Origin: Saccharomycodes ludwigii | Taxonomy: Eukaryota; Ascomycota; Saccharomycetes; Saccharomycodales; Saccharomycodaceae | DNA: 64,000 nt | Assembly: GCF_020623625.1 (NCBI RefSeq) | Contig: NC_060205.1 | Coordinates: forward strand, 1,047,501 to 1,111,500 | Direction of reading: 5' to 3' | Shown here: positions 49,224 to 60,053 of the stretch, in pieces | Layout of the letters: each line of letters starts with the position of its first letter | Numbering within the stretch: the stretch's first letter is position 1 | The notes under the pieces: generated by a model | The model's input: only the letters and a program-made list of their open reading frames with translations | Databases searched by the model: none | Told to the model about the DNA's origin: nothing | Program-made: the position numbers and the translations under genes

Positions 49224-49810
49224 AGGTTGTATATTATTAAATTTATCTGGAAAAGACATAGCGCAATAGAAGGGGGGGGGGGATAAGGAAAAGATTATAT
49301 AGGATCCACATTGTTTCATTGGCGTGTTCTATTTGTTGTTATCGTTATTTTTTTATTAGCTGGAGTGCCTTCGATAACAAATGGTTAGTATTATGTTGGT
49401 TATCAAATGATGGTACGATTTTTATATTGCTTGTTTGGTTGGAAATTTGCAAAAGTTTAAGTTATATAATATCATGTGTTACCGAATATTTTCGGCATTG
49501 GGATATTTTCGGTCAAAAAAGGGGATGTACTAAAATATCACCCTTTTTTTTCTTTTTTCTTTTTTTTTTTTTTTTCTTTTTTTCTGTCCTTTGTTCTCCA
49601 CAACTATAATTAAAAAAAGGGTTGATTATATAATTATAAAGCATTTTTGTAAGTATTTTGTTAGCACATATATATAAAAGATATTGATAGAGAAATAAAT
49701 AAATAAATAATTTACAGTTCATATTTAGGTTTTTAGTAATCCAATTTTGAAATATAAATATATAAAGGAAGTATACACTACTTATTTACTTTTGTAAGAT
49801 AAAACGAGAA
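49224..49810. other. intergenic DNA between DFG16 and FAS1-domain gene
   Basis: Begins with a G11 run (49272-49282), followed by a patch with a small open frame and a T-rich tract (49552-49575). No convincing gene. Confidence 0.5.
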
Positions 49811-50800
49811 ATGTTTAAAATATCATCTCTTTTTTATTTGTTGTTGCTGATGACAAGTTGCTTCACTGTGATTGTTTCTGCTAAAAATGTTGTAGAAGTT
49901 GAAAGAACTTCAGATGGTAAGAAAGAGATTATATTTAGAGACACAACCGGACATAGAAAGTTTTTAACCCAAAAAGAGATTGACGCTTTCCACAAGGATC
50001 AACACTACAAAAAAATACTACATAATTTTTTGAACTGGGGTGACTTAATAACAAACACCGAAATGAATAATGCGTATGGTGATAATGTTGATGAGGGCAC
50101 GCCACGTGTCTCAAAACAAAATGGATATAAACAAAAAATTCAGTATTTTTTTAATAGCATAATCAATAATAATGCTCATGATGCTGCTATTGAGAATGTT
50201 GAGAGACCCCAACGCGCTTCTCTGCCTAGTTATGTCCCTGTATATCCATTAACTTCTGGTATGACTTTAATTAATGATATTTCAATCTTCAGTGGTTATT
50301 GTAGAGATAATGTTAATTTATATAATATGTTAGACAGTAAAAATGATGATTTATTGTTTTTAATATTTGCTCCTTCAAATGAGGCCATTGCCAGTTTGGA
50401 ATTGAAGCCTTGGCAATTTCCCATAGATATTAATTCTTTAGAAGCAGAATTCGAACAGGGAATGAGAACAGCTTCTGAATTGGATGATGCCGTTAGAGAT
50501 AACGTAAACAAGTTTGTCTACAACCATGTTGTTATGATTGACATGGAGGAACAAGAAAAGCAAGACAGTGCAAACGTTTACGATAGTAAAAATAGTGTTG
50601 ATTTATCAAAGCCTAACTCTTCACTAATTTATGAAAATTTGGATGGAAAAAAATTAATTCTAAGAAGAGACGGTTTGAAATTCACTGTTAGACTTGCTGA
50701 TGCTGACATCGAAAACGAAATACCCATTCAGGACATTGAATGTTCTAACAATGGTTGTATTTTTGTACTTGGAGGGTCCTTGGAAACTCCAAAGAAATAA
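49811..50800 (+). CDS. vacuolar FAS1 (fasciclin) domain protein, YDR262W-like
   Basis: 329 residues, against 272 for S. cerevisiae YDR262W, a vacuole-associated protein of unknown role. The signal peptide is MFKISSLFYLLLLMTSCFTVIVSA. A middle linker of about 100 polar residues follows. The FAS1-like part (about 155-325) has the H1-type TLINDISIFSGYCRDNVNLYNML, FLIFAPSNEAIASL, the H2-like VNKFVYNHVVMIDME and a C-terminal strand. No GPI signal or transmembrane end is visible, so it is secreted or luminal. Next to EXG2/DFG16, as YDR261C-YDR262W in S. cerevisiae. Confidence 0.83.
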   Translation: MFKISSLFYLLLLMTSCFTVIVSAKNVVEVERTSDGKKEIIFRDTTGHRKFLTQKEIDAFHKDQHYKKILHNFLNWGDLITNTEMNNAYGDNVDEGTPRVSKQNGYKQKIQYFFNSIINNNAHDAAIENVERPQRASLPSYVPVYPLTSGMTLINDISIFSGYCRDNVNLYNMLDSKNDDLLFLIFAPSNEAIASLELKPWQFPIDINSLEAEFEQGMRTASELDDAVRDNVNKFVYNHVVMIDMEEQEKQDSANVYDSKNSVDLSKPNSSLIYENLDGKKLILRRDGLKFTVRLADADIENEIPIQDIECSNNGCIFVLGGSLETPKK

Positions 50801-51384
50801 TGGAAATTATAGGAAGATATAATAAATGTTATTTTTTTTTTTTTTTAGTGGAATTATATTTTTAATAATTGATTATGTGTGCATTGCTGTTTCTTCATTT
50901 ATTATTTAAGTTTGCTGCCAATATTTATTTATTTATTTACTTATTTGCCTGTTTGTTTCCCAGAATATCATCATGTTTTGGATAGTTATGGTTAGTAAAT
51001 AATTTTTCTTTATTTTTATGTTGTTTTTATTATTGGCTATTTCTTTATTACAGGATATTATATATTGTTATAAATATATATGTATATAATTATATTTAAA
51101 ACTAAAAAAAAGGAAAGAAAATTAATATTTATCTACTTCCACTAAAAAATTAAAATTTATATGTATTATACCACTGCTAAAGCCTTGGTATATTTTAAGC
51201 AGTAACGTAGTCCCATATATATATATATATATATATATTAGAGCTTTATAAAATGGTACACTGGAAATTCTAATTACTTAATTTTACTTGAAAAATCGCC
51301 TAGATAAAAAAGGAACCAAGTAAGAAATATGGAATATAAAAATAAATAAAAGCGAGAAAATGTAAAAGTAAACCATAATGTGAG
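50801..51384. other. intergenic DNA, convergent region before the MATE gene
   Basis: T tract, short repeats (TTTA) and a (AT)n run at about 51215-51239. The (TCTTCA)n sequence at about 51430-51460 belongs to the MATE gene's acidic tail. No gene. Confidence 0.5.
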
Positions 51385-53712
51385 TTATACCTGTATCAAC
51401 CTAGAATGTTCATTGATTAAATTGTCGTTTTCATCTTCATCTTCATCTTCATCTTCGCTATCAGAGTCGCTTTCTTCCATTTCGATATCATCATTGTCGT
51501 CGTCATCATCCTCAGTCTCTTTTAACATTTCTGCCCGTTCTAAAATAGAATTCCAATTGGGACACAAAACATAATAGCTTTCGATTAACCCAATTAGTAA
51601 CATCCCAGAACCAATACCTATCCACAAGCCAAATATTTTCAAGTCTATAACCCAACCTAAAAACATACCTAATGGAATAGCAAACAAATAATAAACGATT
51701 AAATTGACGATACTCCCAATAAATTGCATACCTTGCCCTCTCAAGCACGAACCGGCAATACAATTAATGGAATCAAAAATCTCTACGACACCAACTAGAG
51801 GTAAAACTTCAGTAATTAATTTGAAAACATCTGGATCCCTCGTGAAAATACCAGCAATGAATTTTCTGCCAAAAGTTAAAACAAAACAATTGATAAAACC
51901 AACAAAAACTGATGCTATTATAGCCACAGTAGATGCAATATTGGCGCTATCAACTCTTTTAGCACCAATAAAATGGGCAATTCTGGTAGAGGAAGCAACA
52001 CCGACTGCAAAAGACCCCATATACATCAAGACAGCAACAGTGGAAACCGCGGATTGAGCCGCTAAATAAGAAGTTCCAAAATAAGAACAGAATAGAGTTA
52101 AAATTTCATATGATAAGTCTTCAGCTTCCAACATAACAATACCAGGTATGGCTAAATATGACAAATCCCGCCAATGGGTCAGGGCCTTTTTAGAAAATCC
52201 AGGCCAGCATTTCATAGCATCTGTATTCACGGTATATGCTAATAATAATAAAAACATTAACCAGAAATTAATAACAACAGCTATTGGAGCGCCGATATAG
52301 CCTAAACCGATAGTTTTGTTCCACACCAATAAATAACTTAGCAAAATATTCAGAGGACAACATATGATTAAAACATAAATTCCTGCATCAAAAATACCCT
52401 GCGCTTGTAAGAACCTTTTTAAATTTTCAAACATAATATATGGTGGTGCTCCTAATATGACAACTCTTAGAAATAACGCTGTTAGGTGAATTAAATCTTT
52501 TTCCTCTTTGGGAACAAGGTAAATTAAAAAATGTTCGGCAAAATACCATAAAAAGGCAAAGGGAATGAAAATAACCAAGGAGAATGCCACACATCTCTGC
52601 AAATGGATTCCTACGCCTTTATAGTTACCAGAACCATAAGCTTGAGGACACAAAGTGTCTAAACTTGTGGCTATCCCTTCAAAAACGGCCAAAGTTATAT
52701 TAGTGGTCATTGAGGCTAAAGAGACTGCTGCTAATTCACTTTTACCCAAATGACCAACAGCTACAGAACAAACTACACTGAAAATTTGCTCAAAAAAAAA
52801 GGTAAAAATTAAAGGAATTGAATAAGCGACCAATATTTTAGATTCTGATTTGTAGGTCACAACCTCATTGGCAAAGTCCTCACTTTCTTCATCATCTTTA
52901 AGCAAAAAACCATCCTCTTCAATCGTGTTCTTATTTATTAACTCATCATTTAGTGTTTTATTCAAAGCATTTTCATTTGCTTCATTTTTCTTAACTCTTC
53001 TCATAAACGACTCGTAGTTCGAAATGACATCATCATCAGCATCTAACATAGCACCAGTACGTATTCCTCTTCTTCCTCTTCGTTCATCATCTTCATCTCT
53101 TTCCTCCTCCTCCTCCAATATGGCACTTTCCACATCATTATTTGTAATTGAATATCTTCTTTCATGTTCTCTCAAAATCCAGTCAACATCTGGTTCAACA
53201 GCATCAGATGTTTCACTAACCCTTGAAGGTAAAGAAATCGTTCTACTTAGCTGTGACCCTAGTTCATTATTTTCGTCATCCTCATTAGCTCCTTCGACCT
53301 CAATATTGCCTTCATCCCTATCATTAATGGCATCGTCATAATTCCTTACGTTCTCTATATCGTACAAATGATTTCGATTTTGAAGTTGGGCATTCTGATC
53401 AAACTGATCATCAATATTTTCCCCATCTCCGCTATTTATCGAGCCATAATAGCTTTCTCTAATACTGCTTCCAAAATCTTCACCCAAGGACCTAACACTT
53501 CTCTGCTCTTCCCAGATTCTTTTTCTTCTTCGATCTCTCTTCCTTAAAAACTTTTTATTTTGGAGTTTGGATTTTTTGATCAAAGGATTAGATTTATCAA
53601 TCGGTGTTAAGAATGCTAAAGAGATTCTTCTGTGCGTGTTACCTATCCCAATACCATTGGTTTGTAATTTAGGATGTAATTCTGATAACTTTTGGCTAAT
53701 GTAATTAGACAT
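51385..53712 (-). CDS. MATE-family transporter (YDR338C-like)
   Basis: 775 residues; S. cerevisiae YDR338C has about 695 and Erc1 about 581. A polar N-terminal domain of about 280 residues is unlike bacterial MATE pumps but like YDR338C. Twelve hydrophobic segments follow (about 285-735), starting with YSIPLIFTFFFEQIFSVVCS and including the family signature region GYIGAPIAVVINFW and TLCPQAYGSGNY. The C-terminus is a long acidic tail (DDDDNDD, EDEDEDEDE, DNLINEHSRLIQV). Such proteins extrude organic cations or drugs in exchange for protons or sodium; the fungal substrate is not known to me. SWR1 nearby (YDR334W) supports YDR338C rather than ERC1. Confidence 0.88.
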   Translation of the reverse strand: MSNYISQKLSELHPKLQTNGIGIGNTHRRISLAFLTPIDKSNPLIKKSKLQNKKFLRKRDRRRKRIWEEQRSVRSLGEDFGSSIRESYYGSINSGDGENIDDQFDQNAQLQNRNHLYDIENVRNYDDAINDRDEGNIEVEGANEDDENNELGSQLSRTISLPSRVSETSDAVEPDVDWILREHERRYSITNNDVESAILEEEEERDEDDERRGRRGIRTGAMLDADDDVISNYESFMRRVKKNEANENALNKTLNDELINKNTIEEDGFLLKDDEESEDFANEVVTYKSESKILVAYSIPLIFTFFFEQIFSVVCSVAVGHLGKSELAAVSLASMTTNITLAVFEGIATSLDTLCPQAYGSGNYKGVGIHLQRCVAFSLVIFIPFAFLWYFAEHFLIYLVPKEEKDLIHLTALFLRVVILGAPPYIMFENLKRFLQAQGIFDAGIYVLIICCPLNILLSYLLVWNKTIGLGYIGAPIAVVINFWLMFLLLLAYTVNTDAMKCWPGFSKKALTHWRDLSYLAIPGIVMLEAEDLSYEILTLFCSYFGTSYLAAQSAVSTVAVLMYMGSFAVGVASSTRIAHFIGAKRVDSANIASTVAIIASVFVGFINCFVLTFGRKFIAGIFTRDPDVFKLITEVLPLVGVVEIFDSINCIAGSCLRGQGMQFIGSIVNLIVYYLFAIPLGMFLGWVIDLKIFGLWIGIGSGMLLIGLIESYYVLCPNWNSILERAEMLKETEDDDDDNDDIEMEESDSDSEDEDEDEDENDNLINEHSRLIQV

Positions 53713-54434
53713 GCCTTTTTTTTTTCTGTGATGTTCAATATTGTCTTAAAATATCAGAATAGAAGAAAGAAAGAAAAAAAGAAAAAAAAGAGATTTCAAC
53801 AGTTTTAACATTCAAAGTCGATAATCAAACGTGGAGATAAATCAATAAATGAATTTTCCGAAAAAATGAAAAAATAAATTAAAGATAAAAAATAAAAAGT
53901 GTTGTTTTTTTTTGTTTGTTTTTTTTTTTCTCCCTCTATTTATACAATTCTTTGACTTAAAATCCTTTATAGGTTAAACTTCGATAAACCATCTTTTTTT
54001 TTTTTGACTTTTCTTTAATAAAATTGATTATCTTATCAAGTATATTAAAAATATAAAATTGTTGTTGTTTTAAGCGCATTTTTTTTATATTCATTACTCG
54101 AATTTTTTTTTTTTTTTTTTTTCTTTTTGTATGGCGTGGTGTACTGCTGTAAATTTTGCATAATAACGACACGTCAAATTTTCTATCGGTGACGTTTTAT
54201 AGGATTAAAAAGGTTGCTAAATCAGGTAATTTAGCAAAATGGAAATGACTGAAAATGTGTCACAAAAATGATAATTTGTATCATCAAATGCATATATATA
54301 CACATATATGTATAGAAAACCTTTATAATAAAATAAAAGTTTATCATATCAAAACTATAATTAGGATAAAATCGGTGTAAAAGAAAGAAAAAAAAAAAAA
54401 AAAAAATAAAATAAAACGTTTATTTCACAGCAAA
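53713..54434. other. divergent promoter region, MATE gene / Dbl-homology gene
   Basis: AT-rich with A and T tracts (about 54100-54121 and 54389-54406). A 71-codon frame on the minus strand is homopolymer filler. No specific site recognised. Confidence 0.5.
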
Positions 54435-57400
54435 ATGGCCACACCAGCTGATTCAAATGTAATATGTTATAATCCAAAACCACATGAAAGTAAAAATGAT
54501 AATACAAGTAACTTGTTTTCCGTTACAAACCAGACATTAATGATCAAAGAACTTGAAAAAAAAAGTGACAACATTTCTAAAACCTATATAGCAAATAAAA
54601 GCGAAAATGACTCAAAATTAAAACCATTTTTACTAGAACAAAAGTATAAAGAAATGAATAAAGCGAATAACTCTAAAAAAAATAACAAGAATAATAATTT
54701 GAATTCCCCTGAGGTGTTGACAAATTGTTTGAGTCCGGGACTTTTACTCCCCTATATGATGGAATCCCCAATTTTAGAAAAAGCTTTAAAACAGTTAAAT
54801 ACTTCACCCTCGGTATCGCTACCCAGACCTTCTACCATAAATAATAAAAGCTATGAAGAAAACAACCATATCCCTATTTTTAAAACCTTGGAGACAAAAA
54901 AAAATGATAAAAATTCAACACTGGAAACGTCTATGGTTTCTCGAAGAAATTATATTTTAAATGAAATAATTTTAACTGAAATGAAATATGTTGTTTTATT
55001 GAAAATATTACAAAAGGGGTATTTAACCAAATTAGTGACCAATGCTAAAGGAAACTATGTACCATTTAAATTGTTAAATTATCTTCTGAAAGAGTTGTAT
55101 AATATACACACTCGGCTATTAAGAAAGATAGTTGAGATTTTAGAGGAATTAAATATCAAATATGGTTATAAAACAGCCAATATAAGTGATTCAGATTCGA
55201 TGGAAATATGTGCTAAAATAGCTCAAGTTATAACAAATATGGGTGTTCCCATTTATTGGTATCAAAAATATACTGTTAATTATGAGTTGGTATTATTGTT
55301 GTTAAATAAGGAAGACGAAACAGAGCATGAAAGTATACGGGCACAACAAGAAATACATGACTGGCTTAAAAACATTCAATTTTTCCTCGAATCAAGCTAC
55401 AAAGAATTTATCCCTCAGCAAGTGTCACCTTGTATTCCAAATGGTATATTTGGCAATAATACACCTTCACTGTCCTCAGCTCAGTCTTCCTTTTTGTCTG
55501 AACTTTTGGTAGAAAAGAATATCTCTCAAAATGAATTATTATTAGAAAAATTCAATGAGTACTACAGGTTAGAATTTTCTTTTCTTGAAAAATTTGATCA
55601 ACATTTCCAATGCAGTTATGAGCACGAAGATTATTATGATAGCCACGATATTGCAAGTTCGGTGGAGAATAGCGTTGAAAATGCTCGTAAAAATAACAAT
55701 AACGGCAAGATTGCTATAAACATAACAAATAAAGCAAAAAACAAAATAGGAAACTCAAATCTAAAAATGGATTTATCATTTAGCTCATTGGTTCAAACAC
55801 CCATTTCTAGAATATCAAAATACAAATTATTTTTGCAGCAATTATTAATATTTGCTGAACCTGATAAAAACCAAAAGGACATTGAATCAACAAATTCATA
55901 TAAAAGAGAAATTGCAACATCACTTAATCAATTACTAAGTAAATTAGAAAAAGTTAATGATTTAAAAGATTATTTTGGCAATGTGGATTATAATATGCAC
56001 ACTCCGAGCCCGTTTAAAACAAATTTTTTGAGGGGGAACTTCAAAAAGTACAAAAACAATTGGGTCACAAAGAATAGTCATGATACTGAAATCAAAGGGA
56101 AATTTGATCCCTTTCATTATAAAAATAATAAACAAAATGAAAACAGTACACAGAATTTTCAGAAATACTTATACAGTCGTTTAAAATATCCATCCAATAG
56201 TAATTTTTCTAAAATGAACAACTATCTACCAATAGAAGCTTTAGGCAGTTGTTATTTAAGAGGTTCATGTGTTGGAGTATGGGTTAAAAATAAACAAGTT
56301 GAGAAAGAAGGTTATTCTCCTATTAAAAGTATCACAAGAAGGAAAAAAAGCTCCTCCTTTTCTAGCAAAAATACCAGTTTTTTAGACAATGCCAGCAAGA
56401 GGAAAAACGGTGAGGATGATGAAAAGTGCGTCATTACAGGTACAAAAGTGGTTCGCTTAAAGAAAATAGAAAACACCAATGCTTTTGGATGTAGGAAAAG
56501 GAGATCATGGTTTGGAATTAATGAAGAGGGAAGGAACAGTAATGCTTTTGATAATATTATTAGGTCAAAAAGTGCTCAAAATAACAGCATAAAACATAAA
56601 ATTATAGATGATAGTGTAGAAAACAATAGATCAGAAATATTCCGTTTAGTTGCAGAACAATATTCGATTTTTGCTTTCAAGTCAACATTGGTACTTTCTA
56701 AAGCCGATGCTAATAATGAAAAAAATTCTTTAGGAACATGGCCAATTATATTTATGATTCCTTTGTCTGTTTGTAAATTGATAAAATTGAACAAAAATAA
56801 TAACTTCTGTAACACTGACATCAATGATCAAGCGACTTTTAACATCAATTCTGGTGACTTAATGGGGGGATTGGATACTAATTATAAGTACTCGTTTAAA
56901 ATTGTTTTTGAATACAAGTTTATGATTTTTGAAATAATTTTGCTCTTTTTAAATAAAATTGAATATGTAGAGTGGGAGAATACATTAGATTTATTAATTA
57001 CACACGTTAATGGACCGTATAAGCTTGGAGGATATGAGGCTTCTATCATGGAAAGGGAGGCAAAGTCTAATTTGGAAAATGCTCAGCAAGCAGGTTTTTT
57101 TGATAATACTATAATACCCGATACTATGGCTCCCATGGATTTATCAGTTGAAAATATAAGTAACATCGAATGTATCGATTCTAAAATTGGGTTGAATAGA
57201 CATTTAAAGATTTTTCAGCTATGTTATTTTCATAGTTTATTTCCTTTTAATGTGATATTTAGTGACTGCAAGTGTTTCTCACATTGGAATAAAACACAAA
57301 TGTGGATTTCAGGAAATAAACATTATGATACAACTTGGGCATTTCAACACAACATAAGGTATGAAGATGAAGATTTAAATGAAAAAAATTTTAACGTTCA

Positions 57401-58562
57401 AATTTCATTACATGAAAGAATTAGAATTGAAAGCAATTTGCAAGATGTTTGGAGTAATAGATTGCCCATGTTATATCATGCAATAGATACGTGTGATAGC
57501 GATGAAAAAATTAAAAATGATGTTACTCATATAGCTGGTTTTAAAACTAATACAAAAGGAATGAACTCGGTGATTAACCTAAAGAATGATTCTATTCTCT
57601 CTGGCAATATTAACACTGTTGGTAAGAACATTAATGTTCTTCCTGTTGCTTCGCCCAATTCTTTACATAACATTAGAGCAGAAGCTGATAACGGTACGAT
57701 ATTAGATAATTTTGAATTTAGTTTTAATTTGATTTCTACCGCTGGTTCCTTACAGGATGACAAAGAATCGACACTTGATTACTTTCCTAACAATGCAGCC
57801 AATAAAGACAGCGCGCCCAACCTTTTGTTGGAAAATGAAGAAACTTTAAAGTCCTTAACACCATCCAATTCTTTAAATTTTTTTAGAAATGAACATGTAG
57901 TTATTTCCAAAACAAAATCTTTTACAGATCTTTTTTCAAAAAACCCCCCTCGTAGTAACCATATACAAACAAATAAATCTATGGAAATCTCTAAAGATGT
58001 GACATACACTAACATTAATTCAATTGTGAATATTAATAGGGACAACGATAACACAAAAGACAACTGTGAAAATGAAGACGAAATGTATCCAAAGACGATT
58101 ATGAAAAGAAGTAAAAGTGTGAGTAACTTTTTCAACAAGCCAAACTTCCACCTCCGTACCATGTCTTTGTCGGCTAATTATAATAGAAGGAAAGAAGGCA
58201 GAAAAATTTCGAATGTCTCCCATATTTCTAATGTTTTAAACAATGAGAATAATAAGAAAAACACTACGATTTATACAGTAAAAAATAGTAATTTTACTTC
58301 ATTATCTAGTAATAATAATAACAATAATGAAAATTTGTTACCGGTATGCCCATCACCTAATTTTACGATTACTTCTTTAGATGAATTGAGTGGAAGCCCT
58401 AGTAAGGTCCCCAGTATCTTTAGAAAGGCTTCTCTATTGATCAACAATATTTTTAATTCAAATACGGGTACTACTATTAACTCTAGTAGCTTCTCTTTCC
58501 CACCTCCATCAAATAAAAATGAAATAGAAATTATTTTCAGTAGTGATGGTGAGATTGCTTAA
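54435..58562 (+). CDS. large Dbl-homology (RhoGEF-like) protein, not assigned
   Basis: 1375 residues. The DH-type helical region starts near residue 170 (RRNYILNEIILTEMKYVVLL) and ends near 480 with the typical QTPISRISKYKLFLQQLL, interrupted by an Asn-rich insertion at about 410-440. A possible PH-like region follows (about 590-870: LPIEALGSCYLRGSC, then VAEQYSIFAFKSTLVLS and EYVEWENTLDLLI). The C-terminal 350 residues are Asn/Ser/Lys-rich and lack a CNH domain, so it is not a Rom2/Tus1 type. It could be a Bud3- or Fus2-like exchange factor. I could not match it to a named yeast gene, nor is it expected in this syntenic spot. A Rho/Cdc42 role is an inference from the DH region. Confidence 0.65.
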   Translation: MATPADSNVICYNPKPHESKNDNTSNLFSVTNQTLMIKELEKKSDNISKTYIANKSENDSKLKPFLLEQKYKEMNKANNSKKNNKNNNLNSPEVLTNCLSPGLLLPYMMESPILEKALKQLNTSPSVSLPRPSTINNKSYEENNHIPIFKTLETKKNDKNSTLETSMVSRRNYILNEIILTEMKYVVLLKILQKGYLTKLVTNAKGNYVPFKLLNYLLKELYNIHTRLLRKIVEILEELNIKYGYKTANISDSDSMEICAKIAQVITNMGVPIYWYQKYTVNYELVLLLLNKEDETEHESIRAQQEIHDWLKNIQFFLESSYKEFIPQQVSPCIPNGIFGNNTPSLSSAQSSFLSELLVEKNISQNELLLEKFNEYYRLEFSFLEKFDQHFQCSYEHEDYYDSHDIASSVENSVENARKNNNNGKIAINITNKAKNKIGNSNLKMDLSFSSLVQTPISRISKYKLFLQQLLIFAEPDKNQKDIESTNSYKREIATSLNQLLSKLEKVNDLKDYFGNVDYNMHTPSPFKTNFLRGNFKKYKNNWVTKNSHDTEIKGKFDPFHYKNNKQNENSTQNFQKYLYSRLKYPSNSNFSKMNNYLPIEALGSCYLRGSCVGVWVKNKQVEKEGYSPIKSITRRKKSSSFSSKNTSFLDNASKRKNGEDDEKCVITGTKVVRLKKIENTNAFGCRKRRSWFGINEEGRNSNAFDNIIRSKSAQNNSIKHKIIDDSVENNRSEIFRLVAEQYSIFAFKSTLVLSKADANNEKNSLGTWPIIFMIPLSVCKLIKLNKNNNFCNTDINDQATFNINSGDLMGGLDTNYKYSFKIVFEYKFMIFEIILLFLNKIEYVEWENTLDLLITHVNGPYKLGGYEASIMEREAKSNLENAQQAGFFDNTIIPDTMAPMDLSVENISNIECIDSKIGLNRHLKIFQLCYFHSLFPFNVIFSDCKCFSHWNKTQMWISGNKHYDTTWAFQHNIRYEDEDLNEKNFNVQISLHERIRIESNLQDVWSNRLPMLYHAIDTCDSDEKIKNDVTHIAGFKTNTKGMNSVINLKNDSILSGNINTVGKNINVLPVASPNSLHNIRAEADNGTILDNFEFSFNLISTAGSLQDDKESTLDYFPNNAANKDSAPNLLLENEETLKSLTPSNSLNFFRNEHVVISKTKSFTDLFSKNPPRSNHIQTNKSMEISKDVTYTNINSIVNINRDNDNTKDNCENEDEMYPKTIMKRSKSVSNFFNKPNFHLRTMSLSANYNRRKEGRKISNVSHISNVLNNENNKKNTTIYTVKNSNFTSLSSNNNNNNENLLPVCPSPNFTITSLDELSGSPSKVPSIFRKASLLINNIFNSNTGTTINSSSFSFPPPSNKNEIEIIFSSDGEIA

Positions 58563-58913
58563 AAGATAAACTCATTTGACAGTGTTAATTAATAGCTCTA
58601 AAAAAAGACGCAAGCCGTATTATATTTTTTTTAAAATTGATATTAACTCTGTGGCATAACTAACAAGGGTGAAAAGAGATGTCGAAAAAAAAAAAAAAAA
58701 AAGTTAAATAATCATCATAACTAGTACATTCTATGTTAAAAATAGAGACTTTTATATAAAGTATATTCTTATATATATAAACATATATATATATATATAT
58801 ATATCAAATTAAAAAGAAGGGAATGCATACAAATGATAGTTTTATTAAATTCTTCATTTAATTGTCCGACCAATTGTTTCTATTTTAATATCATTCTATT
58901 AGCTACTTGATAA
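58563..58913. other. convergent intergenic region
   Basis: A/T-rich with A run (58687-58701) and (AT)n (58784-58804). It has a GTCCGA motif at 58864-58869 flanked by AATTG/CAATT arms. 3' ends of both neighbours. Confidence 0.55.
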
Positions 58914-59252
58914 CTAATATTTTGAATCATTTGTCGAAGAAAATTTGTTTTTTTCGAGATTTTCAACCTGTTGGTACTTTCCCTCTTTTAAAATCTTAAA
59001 CAAGTATTCTTCAGTAGTCAAATTTTTACCCAATTCATTTTCCACTTGTGATTTAGAAGCTTCTCCAAAAGCACCTTCGGTGCCTCTGCCAGATTGTGTA
59101 GTGAAAATTTTAAAAACTGGAACCACATTAGCTAATTCACTTAATTTTGGGTTCGCTTTAAAGTTGTTGAGGATTTCCGAGTTTTCAGCGAAAACTATCA
59201 AATCGGTGTCTTTACCTTTAAAAATTACTTTGACGTTATTAGTGTTTGACAT
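58914..59252 (-). CDS. RTC3: Rtc3, SBDS-domain-like small stress protein
   Basis: 112 residues, against 111 in S. cerevisiae Rtc3 (YHR087W). It is homologous to the N-terminal domain of SBDS and is linked to RNA metabolism and stress response, abundant after glucose exhaustion. Shared motifs are IFKGKDTDLIVFAENSE near the N-terminus, LSELANVVPVFKIFTTQSGRGTEGAFGEASKSQVENELG, and YLFKILKEGK. The tail is short and polar. In S. cerevisiae it is next to NAM8; here it has SWR1 behind it. Confidence 0.96.
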   Translation of the reverse strand: MSNTNNVKVIFKGKDTDLIVFAENSEILNNFKANPKLSELANVVPVFKIFTTQSGRGTEGAFGEASKSQVENELGKNLTTEEYLFKILKEGKYQQVENLEKNKFSSTNDSKY

Positions 59253-59423
59253 TTTTTGTAATTGTAATGGAGCAGTATTGATATAGAGATTTATAAGTTG
59301 TTGGATATATGAGATAACTTATCTTTATTTGATATTTATCTTTTTTGGACATTACAAAATAAACTACTAAAATTTAAATTTTAATTTAAATTAAAAGGAA
59401 AAAGGAATGAATAAATAAATAAG

Positions 59424-59431
59424 TTCCAGAA
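59424..59431. promoter_or_regulatory. candidate two-unit heat shock element
   Basis: TTC CA GAA about 175 nt upstream of RTC3, a stress-induced gene in S. cerevisiae. Two units are weak evidence. Confidence 0.25.
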
Positions 59432-59854
59432 GATAAGAACAAAGAGAAAAAAAGAAAAAAACCTCAGGTTTAAATACTAAATATATTTTTTTTTTCTTTC
59501 TCTTTTTTTTTTTTAAGGTATGACATAAGAAATTAGTTTATATACAGAAAGATCTTGACATTTTTGATGCTAAGGGATAAAAGATATGAATAGAAATCGC
59601 AAATTTGAACAAACAAACATCAACAATTTCAGTTTTGTATTAATTTGAAAGCAATGCTTAACAAAGATTCTATGGCCTTCTATTAAGAAAATTCATCCCT
59701 GATTTTTTATTTTTTTTTATAGTTGTTGATCTTTTTTTTTTCAGTGCAAAAATAAATTACGAAAGAAGGGGGAAATGATCAAATGTACAATACAAACAAA
59801 ATAGGAAAATGTTTTATTAATATCAAAAATTATAAAGCCCATTTGCCACCCTGT

Positions 59855-59885
59855 CTTTCTCTTTCTCTTTCTCTTTCTCTTTCTC
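59855..59885. repeat. (TTTCTC)n microsatellite
   Basis: About five units of TTTCTC/CTTTCT, in the 3' region of SWR1. Confidence 0.8.
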
Positions 59886-60053
59886 CCCCCTTTTTTTGCT
59901 TGTCCCTTTTTTACCCCCTTTTAGGGCTTGCAAGTACAAAATCAGAATTACGTGGCTTTCCATCTACATCGCACATCGCATAACACCCCCAGCCAAAAAT
60001 ATAATTCTACTACAATAACAACTTTTATATTACGTACATATTTTATATCAATC

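Larger units (their letters stand above)
59253..60053. other. intergenic DNA upstream of RTC3
   Basis: Contains a two-unit heat-shock-like site (TTCcaGAA, 59424-59431), T tracts, and the (TTTCTC)n repeat at 59855-59885. 3' region of SWR1. Short open frames are not convincing. Confidence 0.5.
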
